This document shows, one piece after another, positions 1 to 6,220 of a stretch of DNA of 9,161 nucleotides. The translations under genes were made by a program, and so were the position numbers. Numbering within the stretch: the first letter of the stretch is position 1; each line of letters starts with the position of its first letter. The stretch is from Arthrobacter sp. (lineage in GTDB: Bacteria; Actinomycetota; Actinomycetes; Actinomycetales; Micrococcaceae): the NCBI GenBank assembly GCA_025464545.1, contig JAODMA010000073.1, positions 1 through 9,161 on the forward strand, in the 5' to 3' direction. The notes under the pieces were generated by a model. The model ran no database searches. It worked only from the letters and a program-made list of their open reading frames with translations, and was not told where the DNA came from.

Positions 1-205
1 CAAGGATTACCTGCGCGTGCGCGTGGGGGTCGGGCGGCCGCCCGGACGGATGGACACCGCGGACTTTGTCCTGAGGGATTTTTCCGGCCCGGAGAAAAAG
101 GAGTTGCCGTTCCTCCTCGACTCCGCCGCAGACGCCGTGGAAGCCCTGGTCAGGGACGGCCTGACCGCTGCCCAGCAAAAGTTCCATTCGGCGCAAGCCC
201 CGTAG
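1..205 (+). CDS. pth: Peptidyl-tRNA hydrolase, C-terminal fragment (5' end outside window)
   Basis: Pth hydrolyses the ester bond of peptidyl-tRNAs released from stalled ribosomes and recycles the tRNA in the cytoplasm. Only the last 67 residues are visible, reading from base 2 and ending at TAG 203-205. They start with [18 protein letters not shown], the conserved late segment of bacterial Pth, and continue with a D-F-V-L-R-D-F stretch. They end in a helix with [11 protein letters not shown], which matches the family's usual C-terminal DGLTKAQ-type motif. The catalytic Asn, His and Asp residues lie upstream, outside the window. The GTG at 17 is an internal Val codon, because the family match extends 5' of it in the same frame. 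The gene lies in the same direction as the regulator genes, but 175 bp and a candidate promoter separate it from them, so it is probably not part of their unit. Confidence 0.95.
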   Translation, partial: KDYLRVRVGVGRPPGRMDTADFVLRDFSGPEKKELPFLLDSAADAVEALVRDGLTAAQQKFHSAQAP

Positions 206-231
206 CAGCGCTGGCCCCGCGCGGGCGCTGC
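205..231 (+). terminator. GC-rich hairpin just after pth, possible terminator
   Basis: GCAGCGC (205-211) and GCGCTGC (225-231) are perfect 7-bp inverted arms around a 13-nt loop. The loop itself contains most of a nested palindrome, CCCGCGCGGG (216-225). The hairpin starts at the last base of the pth stop codon. No T-run follows, so a classical intrinsic terminator is not shown. In very GC-rich DNA such stems also arise by chance. Confidence 0.25.
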
Positions 232-259
232 GCGGGCGGACATGCACGACCTTATTTCC

Positions 260-289
260 TTTCCAAGCATCCGGCATTCCGGCTATGAT
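260..289 (+). promoter_or_regulatory. Candidate sigma-70-type promoter of the first regulator gene
   Basis: TATGAT at 284-289 matches five of six bases of the -10 consensus. TTTCCA at 260-265 matches four of six of the -35 consensus, with an 18-bp spacer. The predicted transcript would start near 296, giving a 5' leader of about 85 nt that holds the direct and inverted repeats upstream of the ATG at 381. This is a sequence-match call only. Confidence 0.4.
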
Positions 290-301
290 CTGTCTACTCA
301 T

Positions 302-348
302 GTCGGGGGATAGGGATACGCTACTTCTAAGTCGGTCAGTCGGGGGAT
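302..348 (+). repeat. 10-bp direct repeat upstream of the first regulator
   Basis: GTCGGGGGAT occurs identically at 302-311 and 339-348, 37 bp apart start to start. Both copies lie between the candidate promoter and the ATG at 381. The second copy sits largely in the loop of the inverted repeat at 333-357. It could be a repeated protein-binding site or a leader element. Its function is unknown. Confidence 0.6.
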
Positions 349-357
349 TGCTGACCG
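333..357 (+). promoter_or_regulatory. 7-bp inverted repeat, operator or leader hairpin
   Basis: CGGTCAG (333-339) and CTGACCG (351-357) are perfect inverted arms with an 11-nt spacer. Its end is 23 nt before the start codon at 381 and 11 nt before the ribosome binding site. It could be a dimer-binding operator, for example for autoregulation, or an RNA stem near the translation start. The arms are visible in the sequence; the function is inferred. Confidence 0.45.
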
Positions 358-368
358 CAAAGCGGTAC

Positions 369-374
369 GAAGGA
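369..374 (+). promoter_or_regulatory. Ribosome binding site of the first regulator
   Basis: GAAGGA lies 6 nt upstream of ATG 381, a near-ideal Shine-Dalgarno sequence and distance. It supports this ATG as the start. Confidence 0.75.
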
Positions 375-380
375 AACTAG

Positions 381-3119
381 ATGAGGGATTCGCTGGGCTG
401 GGGGAATGTTTCCGCTACATTGTCACCGGCCGAAGTAGAACATGCTGCCGGTCCGGTCAACAGGCTCAGGTGGTCCGGTCTCGCGCGCAACGCCGACGCC
501 GAGCGGGTTCGGAACGAACTGCTCGCTCCGGGGCAGATGGGCGTCGTCATCACCGGCGACCGCGGCGTGGGTAAATCCCTCGTTGGACGTACGGCCCTTG
601 CGGGATTAGACCCGGATGTCTACACCCTCCAGCTCCGGAGCTCCGGGCCCGGTACCGCTACCCCGTACGGGTGCCTGGCCTTCACCCTCGCGCGTCTGCC
701 GCAGAGTTCCCTCGGATCACCGACCGCCATTCTGCACGGCATAACCTCCCTGATCCGCAACGACGCGGCCGGACGCACGTGCGTCATCCTGCTGGACAAC
801 GCCGGCGCCCTGGACGAACTCAGCACCGGCGTCCTACTGAACCTTCTCCAGACCCGGACGGCGCGGCTTATCGCCACAGCCCAGCGGACAACAGACCTTC
901 CCCCGGACTTTTACTGGCTCATCACCTCCGGGCGGCTGGCCGAGGTGAGGCTCGCGAACCTGACGGAGGTTGAAACGCTGGAGGTGCTGCAGGCCGCGCT
1001 GGGGCACCGGGTGTCCAGCGCGCTGGCGAACCAGATGCACGAGTTGGTCGGCGGTAGCCCCACCTTGCTCCAGGCCGTCGTCTCGGAGCAGATCGAACGG
1101 GGAAACCTCGTGTTGTCCGGATCGGTGTGGACCCTCCTCGACGAGGTGGTGCTGGACGGACGCACGGCGTTGGAAGACATTGTGCGGGCGAGGTACGCCC
1201 GGGAGTCACCCGTGGCGCGGGAAGTCATCGACGTCCTGTCCTGCGCGCGGACCATGCCCCTGTCCCGGCTTGCCAGGATGTACGGCCCGGGCGTCATTGC
1301 GGATATGGAGGATGCGGGCCAGATTGTCATCGACCGCACCGACCGGCACTTTGTCTCCCTCGGAGACAGCTACCTGGGCGACATCGTCCGCAACTGGCTC
1401 AGCGTGGAGCGCCGCCTGGAGTTGCGGGACAAGGTCCCGGGACATCAGCCGGATGAGCTCGGCGAGTTGACGGTCGAGGACCTGCTCGCCTATGCGGCCT
1501 GGACCCACGACTGCCATGCCCCGCTTGCCCCTGCCCATGCGCTTGCGGCCGCACAGGCCGCGGTCAAGCTCTTCGACCCGAAGTTCGCGCTGGAATGTGC
1601 CGGCAGCCTGAGCCCGGGAGACCGGGAATGGGCAGAAGGGCAACTCCAGAAGTCGGCGGCCTACCTGCAGCTGGGTCTGCCATTGCAGGCAATGTCCGCC
1701 CTCGACGATATCTCGGAGGAACAGGCGCGGGCCCTGGGCGCGATGGTGTTCGCCGAGCTGATTACGGCCAAGGCCGACTGCATGTCCTGGTTGGAGGACC
1801 GGTCCGGCAAGGTCCCCGAAATGATCCGGCAGGCCCGGCTGAGGCTCCAGGAGCTGAGCGTCGATGCGCGCGCAGAATCCCAGGAAGACCTCAACCGGGC
1901 GGCATTGTGCCTGGACCTCTGCGAGTTCAACTTCCTCTCCTTCATCGGTGATTTTGAACCCATGATGGACCGGCTCAAGGCGGCGGCAGCCGACGGCCGG
2001 GGCATTGATCCGGTGCACCGGATCCGGTGCGCGATCATCCTGATGGAAGCCCTCTGCATCACGGGCAAGGAGCTCGACGCCCGAAGACTCATGCGCGAAA
2101 TCGGCGGCCAGCTGGGGGAATGGTCGAACGTTCCCCGGATCCGGGAGAATTACGCCTGGCGATCCTTCAACGTGCTGCTTTTGTCCGGGTACTGGCGGCA
2201 GAGTATTGGCATGCTCAAGGACGCCAGCGGACGGGCCGGGCACGGCCTGCACTCCGGAAGTGCCGCGACGGATCTGGCTGTCGGTCTCGCGTATGTCTAT
2301 GCCGGCCGCGGCTACCTGGCGCTGGATCCACTGCTTGCTGCCATAGCCCAGCTCGAGGTGCGCTCAAGCCTGCAATCCCTGCGGCAGGCCTACGCCGCCA
2401 CTGCCTTCGCGTACGCGCAGACGGGCAATTCCGTCCAGGCGACCATCTACCTTGACCGGGCGCGTTCCGCGGACGGACCGGCCCGCTTTGCCATCCGCAC
2501 CTCCGCCGAGTTCTGCATGGACATGGCCTCGCGCTGGCTGGGCGATCCCGAAGCGAGGGACCGGCTGGTGCGCGCGGCCGTGAGCCACTACCGGGCCGGC
2601 CGCTACACCCTGGCAGGCATCTGCATGTTTGGTGCCACGGTCAACGGCACGGCAAAGGACTTCCACTTCATGGAGGAGATCGCCGGACGGCGGCAGGGTC
2701 GGTTGGCGGAGCTGTCCCGGATCGTCGCCGTGGGAAGCCGGACGAAGGACGCCGCCATCATGCTGCAGGCCGCCGAGCTTTCCGCCAGCCTGGAGCTCGA
2801 CGCCGTGCAGGCCCGCTGCGCGGCTCTGGCCTTCGACTTTGCCCAGGCCGAGGGGCTGAGCGGGACCGCCAGCACCGCGCACACCATGCTGGACAAACTG
2901 TCGGAGTCTGTCCCGGCGTTGCCGATCACGCCGCGTAACAAGGGGCCCCTGTTGACGGAACGGGAGCGCCAGATAGCAACCCTGGCCGGTAACGGCGTCA
3001 CCAACAAAGACATCGCCTTGGACATCGGCATTTCCGTGAGGACCGTGGAGGGCCACCTCTACCAGGTGTTCACCAAGCTCGGAGTGTCCTCGCGGAGTGA
3101 TCTGCTTGGACTCATCTAG
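381..3119 (+). CDS. LAL-type LuxR-family transcriptional regulator with N-terminal STAND ATPase (regulator 1)
   Basis: This is a 912-residue cytoplasmic DNA-binding regulator. Such proteins use ATP and ligand binding to switch a C-terminal activator domain; its ligand and targets are unknown. Visible parts in order: P-loop GDRGVGKS (residues 59-66), a TPYG segment (93-96), Walker B VILLDN (135-140) followed by AGALDE, a GGSP motif (224-227, the STAND GxP position), and a winged-helix-like region (about 255-350). Helical TPR-like repeats follow (for example 424-445 and 671-708), then the LuxR HTH (858-912) beginning LTERERQI with recognition helix SVRTVEGHLYQVFTKL. No signal peptide or membrane segment is evident. 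The second Walker B acid is Asn, and the His usual in D-[DN]-A-H is Gly (residue 142), so ATP hydrolysis may be altered. Codon 76 is TTA (606-608), rare in such DNA. The 3' end overlaps the next gene if that gene starts at 3097. The family call is firm; any specific function is unknown. Confidence 0.93.
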   Translation: MRDSLGWGNVSATLSPAEVEHAAGPVNRLRWSGLARNADAERVRNELLAPGQMGVVITGDRGVGKSLVGRTALAGLDPDVYTLQLRSSGPGTATPYGCLAFTLARLPQSSLGSPTAILHGITSLIRNDAAGRTCVILLDNAGALDELSTGVLLNLLQTRTARLIATAQRTTDLPPDFYWLITSGRLAEVRLANLTEVETLEVLQAALGHRVSSALANQMHELVGGSPTLLQAVVSEQIERGNLVLSGSVWTLLDEVVLDGRTALEDIVRARYARESPVAREVIDVLSCARTMPLSRLARMYGPGVIADMEDAGQIVIDRTDRHFVSLGDSYLGDIVRNWLSVERRLELRDKVPGHQPDELGELTVEDLLAYAAWTHDCHAPLAPAHALAAAQAAVKLFDPKFALECAGSLSPGDREWAEGQLQKSAAYLQLGLPLQAMSALDDISEEQARALGAMVFAELITAKADCMSWLEDRSGKVPEMIRQARLRLQELSVDARAESQEDLNRAALCLDLCEFNFLSFIGDFEPMMDRLKAAAADGRGIDPVHRIRCAIILMEALCITGKELDARRLMREIGGQLGEWSNVPRIRENYAWRSFNVLLLSGYWRQSIGMLKDASGRAGHGLHSGSAATDLAVGLAYVYAGRGYLALDPLLAAIAQLEVRSSLQSLRQAYAATAFAYAQTGNSVQATIYLDRARSADGPARFAIRTSAEFCMDMASRWLGDPEARDRLVRAAVSHYRAGRYTLAGICMFGATVNGTAKDFHFMEEIAGRRQGRLAELSRIVAVGSRTKDAAIMLQAAELSASLELDAVQARCAALAFDFAQAEGLSGTASTAHTMLDKLSESVPALPITPRNKGPLLTERERQIATLAGNGVTNKDIALDIGISVRTVEGHLYQVFTKLGVSSRSDLLGLI

Positions 3120-5811
3120 ACCGCGCGGCACCGTCCCCGGGGCCGGGACAGCCGCCGTGCTGACAGGGCGGACGGAAGACCTGGGATCGGCGGTGGCGGC
3201 ACTCCGGGGCGGCACTCACGTCGCGGTCCTGCTGCTGGGGGACAGCGGGATCGGGAAAACCACCCTCATGGAGGCGGTTGCCGCTGAACTGGAGCCGGAG
3301 GTGACACCAATCCGTATCCATGGCAGCCCCTCGCTGACACATGTCCCCTACGGCGTGCTCGGGCCGTTCCTCGTCGGCCTTCCGGTGCAGGAAGCCACAT
3401 CGCAGCTGGCTGTCCTCAGGACCTTGTGGAGCAAACTGGAGGAAGAGCGGCGCGCCGCCAAGAAGCCCCTGCTGCTGATTGTGGACGACGCGCACGACCT
3501 CGACGAGGCGACGGCGGGAATCCTGGTGGAGCTGGCGGCCGCGGGCTGGGCGAAACTGCTGGTCGGGGCCGCCCCACGGCCGGGGCTGCCCGAACCGCTG
3601 CTGCAGTTGTGGTTTGAAGGCATCGCGGAGCGGCACGATCTGCGTCCCCTGACGCAGCAGCAGACAACCGAGTTGCTGGAACTGACGCTTGGCACCCAGG
3701 TCCTCCCCAACGTCGTCGAACTTCTCTGGGAGGCTTCCGAAGGCAACCCGTTGTTGCTCAATTCGCTGATCGACGACGCGAAGCACGACGGTACGCTGCT
3801 GCAGCGCAACGGAGTCTGGCTGCTGACCCGGCCCCTGAACAGTCATGGGGACCGGCTCACCGACGTCGTCCGCCGGCAGTTGCTTCGACGCTCGCCGGAG
3901 GAACGGCAGGCCCTTAACCTGGTGGCGCTCGCCGAGCCGGTGTCCAAGGAATTGATTGAGGCCGTGGTCGGCGAACAAGCCGTTGGGGCCTTGATCGAAC
4001 ACGAGCTGATCCGGGTGACGACGGCCTCCGTTCCCGAACTGCGGCTGCGGCATGCCGTGTACGGAGACACGTTGCGCAACCTGATTTCCCCCGCCCGCAG
4101 CCTCCAGCTCCGGCAGAGCCTGCTGCGGCTCATGGACTCAGAGCCGGCCTCCGCCGAAGGGCTGCTGCGGCACGTCAGCTGGTCCATGGAATGCGGCGCG
4201 GAGCTGGCCGACCGGCAACTGCTCCAGGCCGCGACGCTGGCGAGCCGGCTGTACCAGGACGAGCTTGCCCGCAAGGCCGCCTCCCTGGTCAAGGACCCCG
4301 AGCTGCAGTTGGCGGCGCGTTCGGTGACGGCGCGGACCCACTACAACAGCTCCGACTACGCCGTGGCGCGGGAGATCCTGGAGGCGGACCTAGGCAAGGG
4401 GAACAGTCTTGCAAGCCTGTTGACCGGAACCCTGCTGTGGGCCGCCGTGCTGTCCGCGCAGGGCCACACGCCGGAGGACATCATGCAACGGGCGGAGGTG
4501 ATCCTCACAGCCGGTGAGCGGCTGGCCCGGGAGAAGCCGGCCCAGGCCCAGCGGATCCTCGCGGCCACCAAGGACCGGTACGCGACAATCCGGAGCATGG
4601 TGCTGGCCATGGCCGGAGAAAGCGGCGCCGACCGGCGCCCCGATCCCGGGGCAGCGCCTCCGCCGCCGCCGGCCAACCACCTGGACCAGGCGTTCAGGCT
4701 CTCACTGGAGTCCGAGCGGCTCCTCGTCGAGGGCAAGTCGGTCAGTGCGTTCGCCGTCGCCTCCGAGGCCCTGGCCGCTGCCGGCGCCGGCCACGACGAA
4801 CTGCACTTCCTCACGGATTTCCTGGTTGTCCGGTCTTCTGCGGCCGTGATTCATGCCGGTGATTGGCGGGCGGCCGAGATGTTGCTGGCCCGCTTTGCGG
4901 CGGGAAGCGGGCCCAGCCTGATCTCCTTCGGCGGAGGCGTGCACGCGGCGCGCGGCGTCATCCTGCTTTACCAGGGGAAGGCCGGGCAGGCCTTGAACAC
5001 GCTTAGCGCGGCCCTCGAGTCGTTGCGGCTGGCCGATCCCCAGCAGCTTTTCGGCCTGACGGCCGCGATGGGATTTGCTGCCGCCGCGGAAGTCGGCGCA
5101 AGGGAAAAAGCGGCATCGTTCCTTGCAGACTACGACGCTGTACCCCCGGTTCTCTCACGTTACCTGCGGGGGCTCGCCGCGATGGCGGTGGTGTACGGCA
5201 AAGCCCGCCTGGGAAACCATCCCGAAGCCATCGCCGAGCTTCGCCTGCTTGGCCGGCCGGATGACGGACAGAACACTGCCGGGATGGAGTTCGACGCGCT
5301 CGCATTCTGTCTTGCCCTGGGAGACCGGAAAGCCGCCTCCCGGCTGCTGGAGCTGAAGCCTTTTTTGGAGGGCCCCCGTCCGGCGGCCATCTGCGATTAC
5401 GCCGCCGCGATCAGTACGGATCTTGCGGCGGACCATCTGGCGGCCGCCAAGAGCTGTGAAGACGCGGAACTCTGGGGTTTCGCTGCCCTTGCCTATGACG
5501 CCGCTGCCAATGCGTACCGGGCAGCCGGAGACTCGCTGCGGGAACGCATGTCCATGTCACATCGAAAGCGGTGCCTGGACCGGGCCGACAACGCGCCGGG
5601 CCAGGAGCCGGAGGGTGCGGAAGACGCCCTGGGACTGCTGACTCGGCGGGAACGGGACATTGTGGCCCTCGCGGTCCGGGGACTCAGCGACCGGAGGATC
5701 GCCGCTGAACTCAACGTCTCCATCCGCACGGTTGAAGGCCACTTGTATCGGAGTTACGCCAAGCTGAACGTCAAGGGCCGCGACCAGCTCCCCGGCATGC
5801 CCGGAAATTGA
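3097..5811 (+). CDS. LAL-type LuxR-family transcriptional regulator with N-terminal STAND ATPase (regulator 2)
   Basis: This is a 904-residue regulator of the same architecture and the most canonical of the three. It has P-loop GDSGIGKT (48-55), VPYG (83-86), Walker B LLIVDD (126-131) followed by AHDLDE, GNP at the GxP position (216-218), and a winged-helix-like region (about 250-340) that keeps an RH-x-x-Y-like motif (318-322). TPR-like helices follow (for example 616-650 and 797-833), then the LuxR HTH from L848 with recognition helix SIRTVEGHLYRSYAKL. A proline-rich hinge (about 513-528, five consecutive Pro) splits the helical region. The start is uncertain. GTG 3097 overlaps regulator 1 by 23 bp and has only a distant GGAG. 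GTG 3157, 37 bp after the upstream stop, follows a GGGA and would begin VLTGRTEDL, just before the conserved GR that opens the NTPase domain. Either way, tight spacing implies co-transcription with regulator 1. Its ligand and targets are unknown. Confidence 0.92.
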   Translation: MICLDSSRPRGTVPGAGTAAVLTGRTEDLGSAVAALRGGTHVAVLLLGDSGIGKTTLMEAVAAELEPEVTPIRIHGSPSLTHVPYGVLGPFLVGLPVQEATSQLAVLRTLWSKLEEERRAAKKPLLLIVDDAHDLDEATAGILVELAAAGWAKLLVGAAPRPGLPEPLLQLWFEGIAERHDLRPLTQQQTTELLELTLGTQVLPNVVELLWEASEGNPLLLNSLIDDAKHDGTLLQRNGVWLLTRPLNSHGDRLTDVVRRQLLRRSPEERQALNLVALAEPVSKELIEAVVGEQAVGALIEHELIRVTTASVPELRLRHAVYGDTLRNLISPARSLQLRQSLLRLMDSEPASAEGLLRHVSWSMECGAELADRQLLQAATLASRLYQDELARKAASLVKDPELQLAARSVTARTHYNSSDYAVAREILEADLGKGNSLASLLTGTLLWAAVLSAQGHTPEDIMQRAEVILTAGERLAREKPAQAQRILAATKDRYATIRSMVLAMAGESGADRRPDPGAAPPPPPANHLDQAFRLSLESERLLVEGKSVSAFAVASEALAAAGAGHDELHFLTDFLVVRSSAAVIHAGDWRAAEMLLARFAAGSGPSLISFGGGVHAARGVILLYQGKAGQALNTLSAALESLRLADPQQLFGLTAAMGFAAAAEVGAREKAASFLADYDAVPPVLSRYLRGLAAMAVVYGKARLGNHPEAIAELRLLGRPDDGQNTAGMEFDALAFCLALGDRKAASRLLELKPFLEGPRPAAICDYAAAISTDLAADHLAAAKSCEDAELWGFAALAYDAAANAYRAAGDSLRERMSMSHRKRCLDRADNAPGQEPEGAEDALGLLTRRERDIVALAVRGLSDRRIAAELNVSIRTVEGHLYRSYAKLNVKGRDQLPGMPGN

Positions 5812-5814
5812 CGG

Positions 5815-5832
5815 CCCGGATTATTGGCCGGG
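5815..5832 (+). terminator. Short hairpin after regulator 2, weak terminator candidate
   Basis: CCCGG (5815-5819) and CCGGG (5828-5832) flank an 8-nt A/T-rich loop and begin 4 nt after the stop codon of regulator 2. The stem is only 5 bp and no T-run follows. The right arm is also the first unit of the phased repeat. Termination here is only a possibility. Confidence 0.2.
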
Positions 5833-5927
5833 ACGGCTGACGCCGGGACCGCAGATACCGGAAACCAGTAGCGCCGGGAACCAGTAGCGCCGGGAACCAG
5901 TAATCCGGGACACCAGTACTCCTGGAA
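5828..5927. repeat. Phased tandem repeat, CCGGGAA-type motif every 15-16 bp
   Basis: A CC[GT]G[GA]A[AC]-type heptamer begins at 5828, 5843, 5858, 5874, 5890, 5905 and 5921, always 15 or 16 bp apart. The best-conserved core is four 16-bp units at 5855-5918. The middle two (5871-5886 and 5887-5902) are identical, GCGCCGGGAACCAGTA, and all four end in ACCAGTA. The unit length is not a multiple of three and the array lies after a stop codon, so it is not a coding repeat. It could be an array of protein-binding sites or a simple slippage-generated tandem repeat. Confidence 0.8.
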
Positions 5928-5936
5928 GCGCTTCCT
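5923..5936. promoter_or_regulatory. LacI-family operator-like palindrome
   Basis: TGGAAGCGCTTCCT contains the perfect 12-bp palindrome GGAAGCGCTTCC (5924-5935) with a central CG. It matches 11 of 14 bases of the known actinobacterial CebR-type operator TGGGAGCGCTCCCA. It lies about 285 bp upstream of the ATG of regulator 3, directly after the phased repeat. No lacI-type gene is in the window, so a regulator acting here would be encoded elsewhere. With no loop it cannot be a terminator hairpin. Confidence 0.5.
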
Positions 5937-5999
5937 GAAAGCCGCTATCGGCCGCCAAAGCAGCCCTGCGCGGGGTCCGAGGCCCGGCATACCCGGCCC

Positions 6000-6011
6000 C
6001 CCGACGTCGGG
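6000..6011. promoter_or_regulatory. Perfect 12-bp palindrome of unknown role
   Basis: CCCGACGTCGGG is perfectly self-complementary, with a central GACGTC. It is the second perfect 12-bp palindrome within 90 bp. It may be a dimer-binding operator, but in GC-rich DNA a single palindrome of this length is weak evidence. Confidence 0.3.
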
Positions 6012-6061
6012 AAGGCCGATGCTACGGCGAGGGACACTCGGGGCCGGCCACAGACTACTTG

Positions 6062-6090
6062 GTTCGGACCCTTGGCTGACCCGTCCGAAC
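6062..6090. promoter_or_regulatory. 8-bp inverted repeat with two-turn spacing, possible operator
   Basis: GTTCGGAC (6062-6069) and GTCCGAAC (6083-6090) are perfect inverted arms separated by 13 bp. The start-to-start offset is 21 bp, about two helical turns, so a dimer could contact both arms on one DNA face. It lies about 130 bp upstream of regulator 3. It could alternatively form an RNA stem if transcribed. Confidence 0.45.
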
Positions 6091-6177
6091 TGAGTACACC
6101 CGGGTAGACCTGGCCAAGTACCTGCTGCGTATTCGAGTACTACTTACGCATACCGAAAAGTCCCGCGGTCCATAGCT

Positions 6178-6196
6178 TTGACTTATCACTGGTCAA
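6178..6196 (+). promoter_or_regulatory. TTGAC-N9-GTCAA inverted repeat near the start of regulator 3
   Basis: TTGAC (6178-6182) and GTCAA (6192-6196) form a small inverted repeat ending 24 bp before ATG 6221. TTGACT also matches five of six -35 bases, but no acceptable -10 lies 16-18 bp downstream and a transcript from it would leave almost no leader. It is more likely a binding site or chance than a promoter. Confidence 0.25.
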
Positions 6197-6207
6197 CCAT
6201 TGATTGC

Positions 6208-6212
6208 GAAGG
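6208..6212 (+). promoter_or_regulatory. Ribosome binding site that sets the start of regulator 3
   Basis: GAAGG lies 8 nt before ATG 6221. The earlier in-frame TTG at 6200 has no purine-rich sequence at a suitable distance, so ATG 6221 is preferred. Confidence 0.65.
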
Positions 6213-6220
6213 TCTCACTC

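Larger units (their letters stand above)
5812..6220. other. 409-bp repeat- and palindrome-rich intergenic control region
   Basis: No convincing gene lies between regulators 2 and 3. The gap holds a weak hairpin, a motif repeated every 15-16 bp, a LacI-type operator look-alike, a second perfect 12-bp palindrome, a 13-bp-spaced inverted repeat and a short inverted repeat near the next start. Such density suggests that regulator 3 has a separate, multi-input promoter. No strong -35/-10 pair could be picked by eye. Confidence 0.6.

Noticed and set aside
1206..2252. A long minus-strand open frame opposite regulator 1, with similar ones opposite 2364-3215, 3112-4053, 6413-7177 and 6694-7611
   Set aside because: These are shadows expected opposite GC-rich genes. 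The plus strand at each place encodes conserved regulator domains, and the minus products look like no known protein.
5855..5918. The 16-bp tandem units considered as a CRISPR array
   Set aside because: The units are head to tail with no unique spacers of 25-45 bp, are too short, and no cas gene is present.
5754..5990. A 78-codon minus-strand reading frame across the repeat array
   Set aside because: It reads through the reverse strand of the 16-bp repeats, giving Tyr-Trp-Pro-rich low-complexity sequence. It overlaps the end of regulator 2 and has no recognisable domain.
6200..6220. TTG 6200 as the start of regulator 3
   Set aside because: It has no suitably placed ribosome binding site, whereas ATG 6221 has GAAGG 8 nt upstream.
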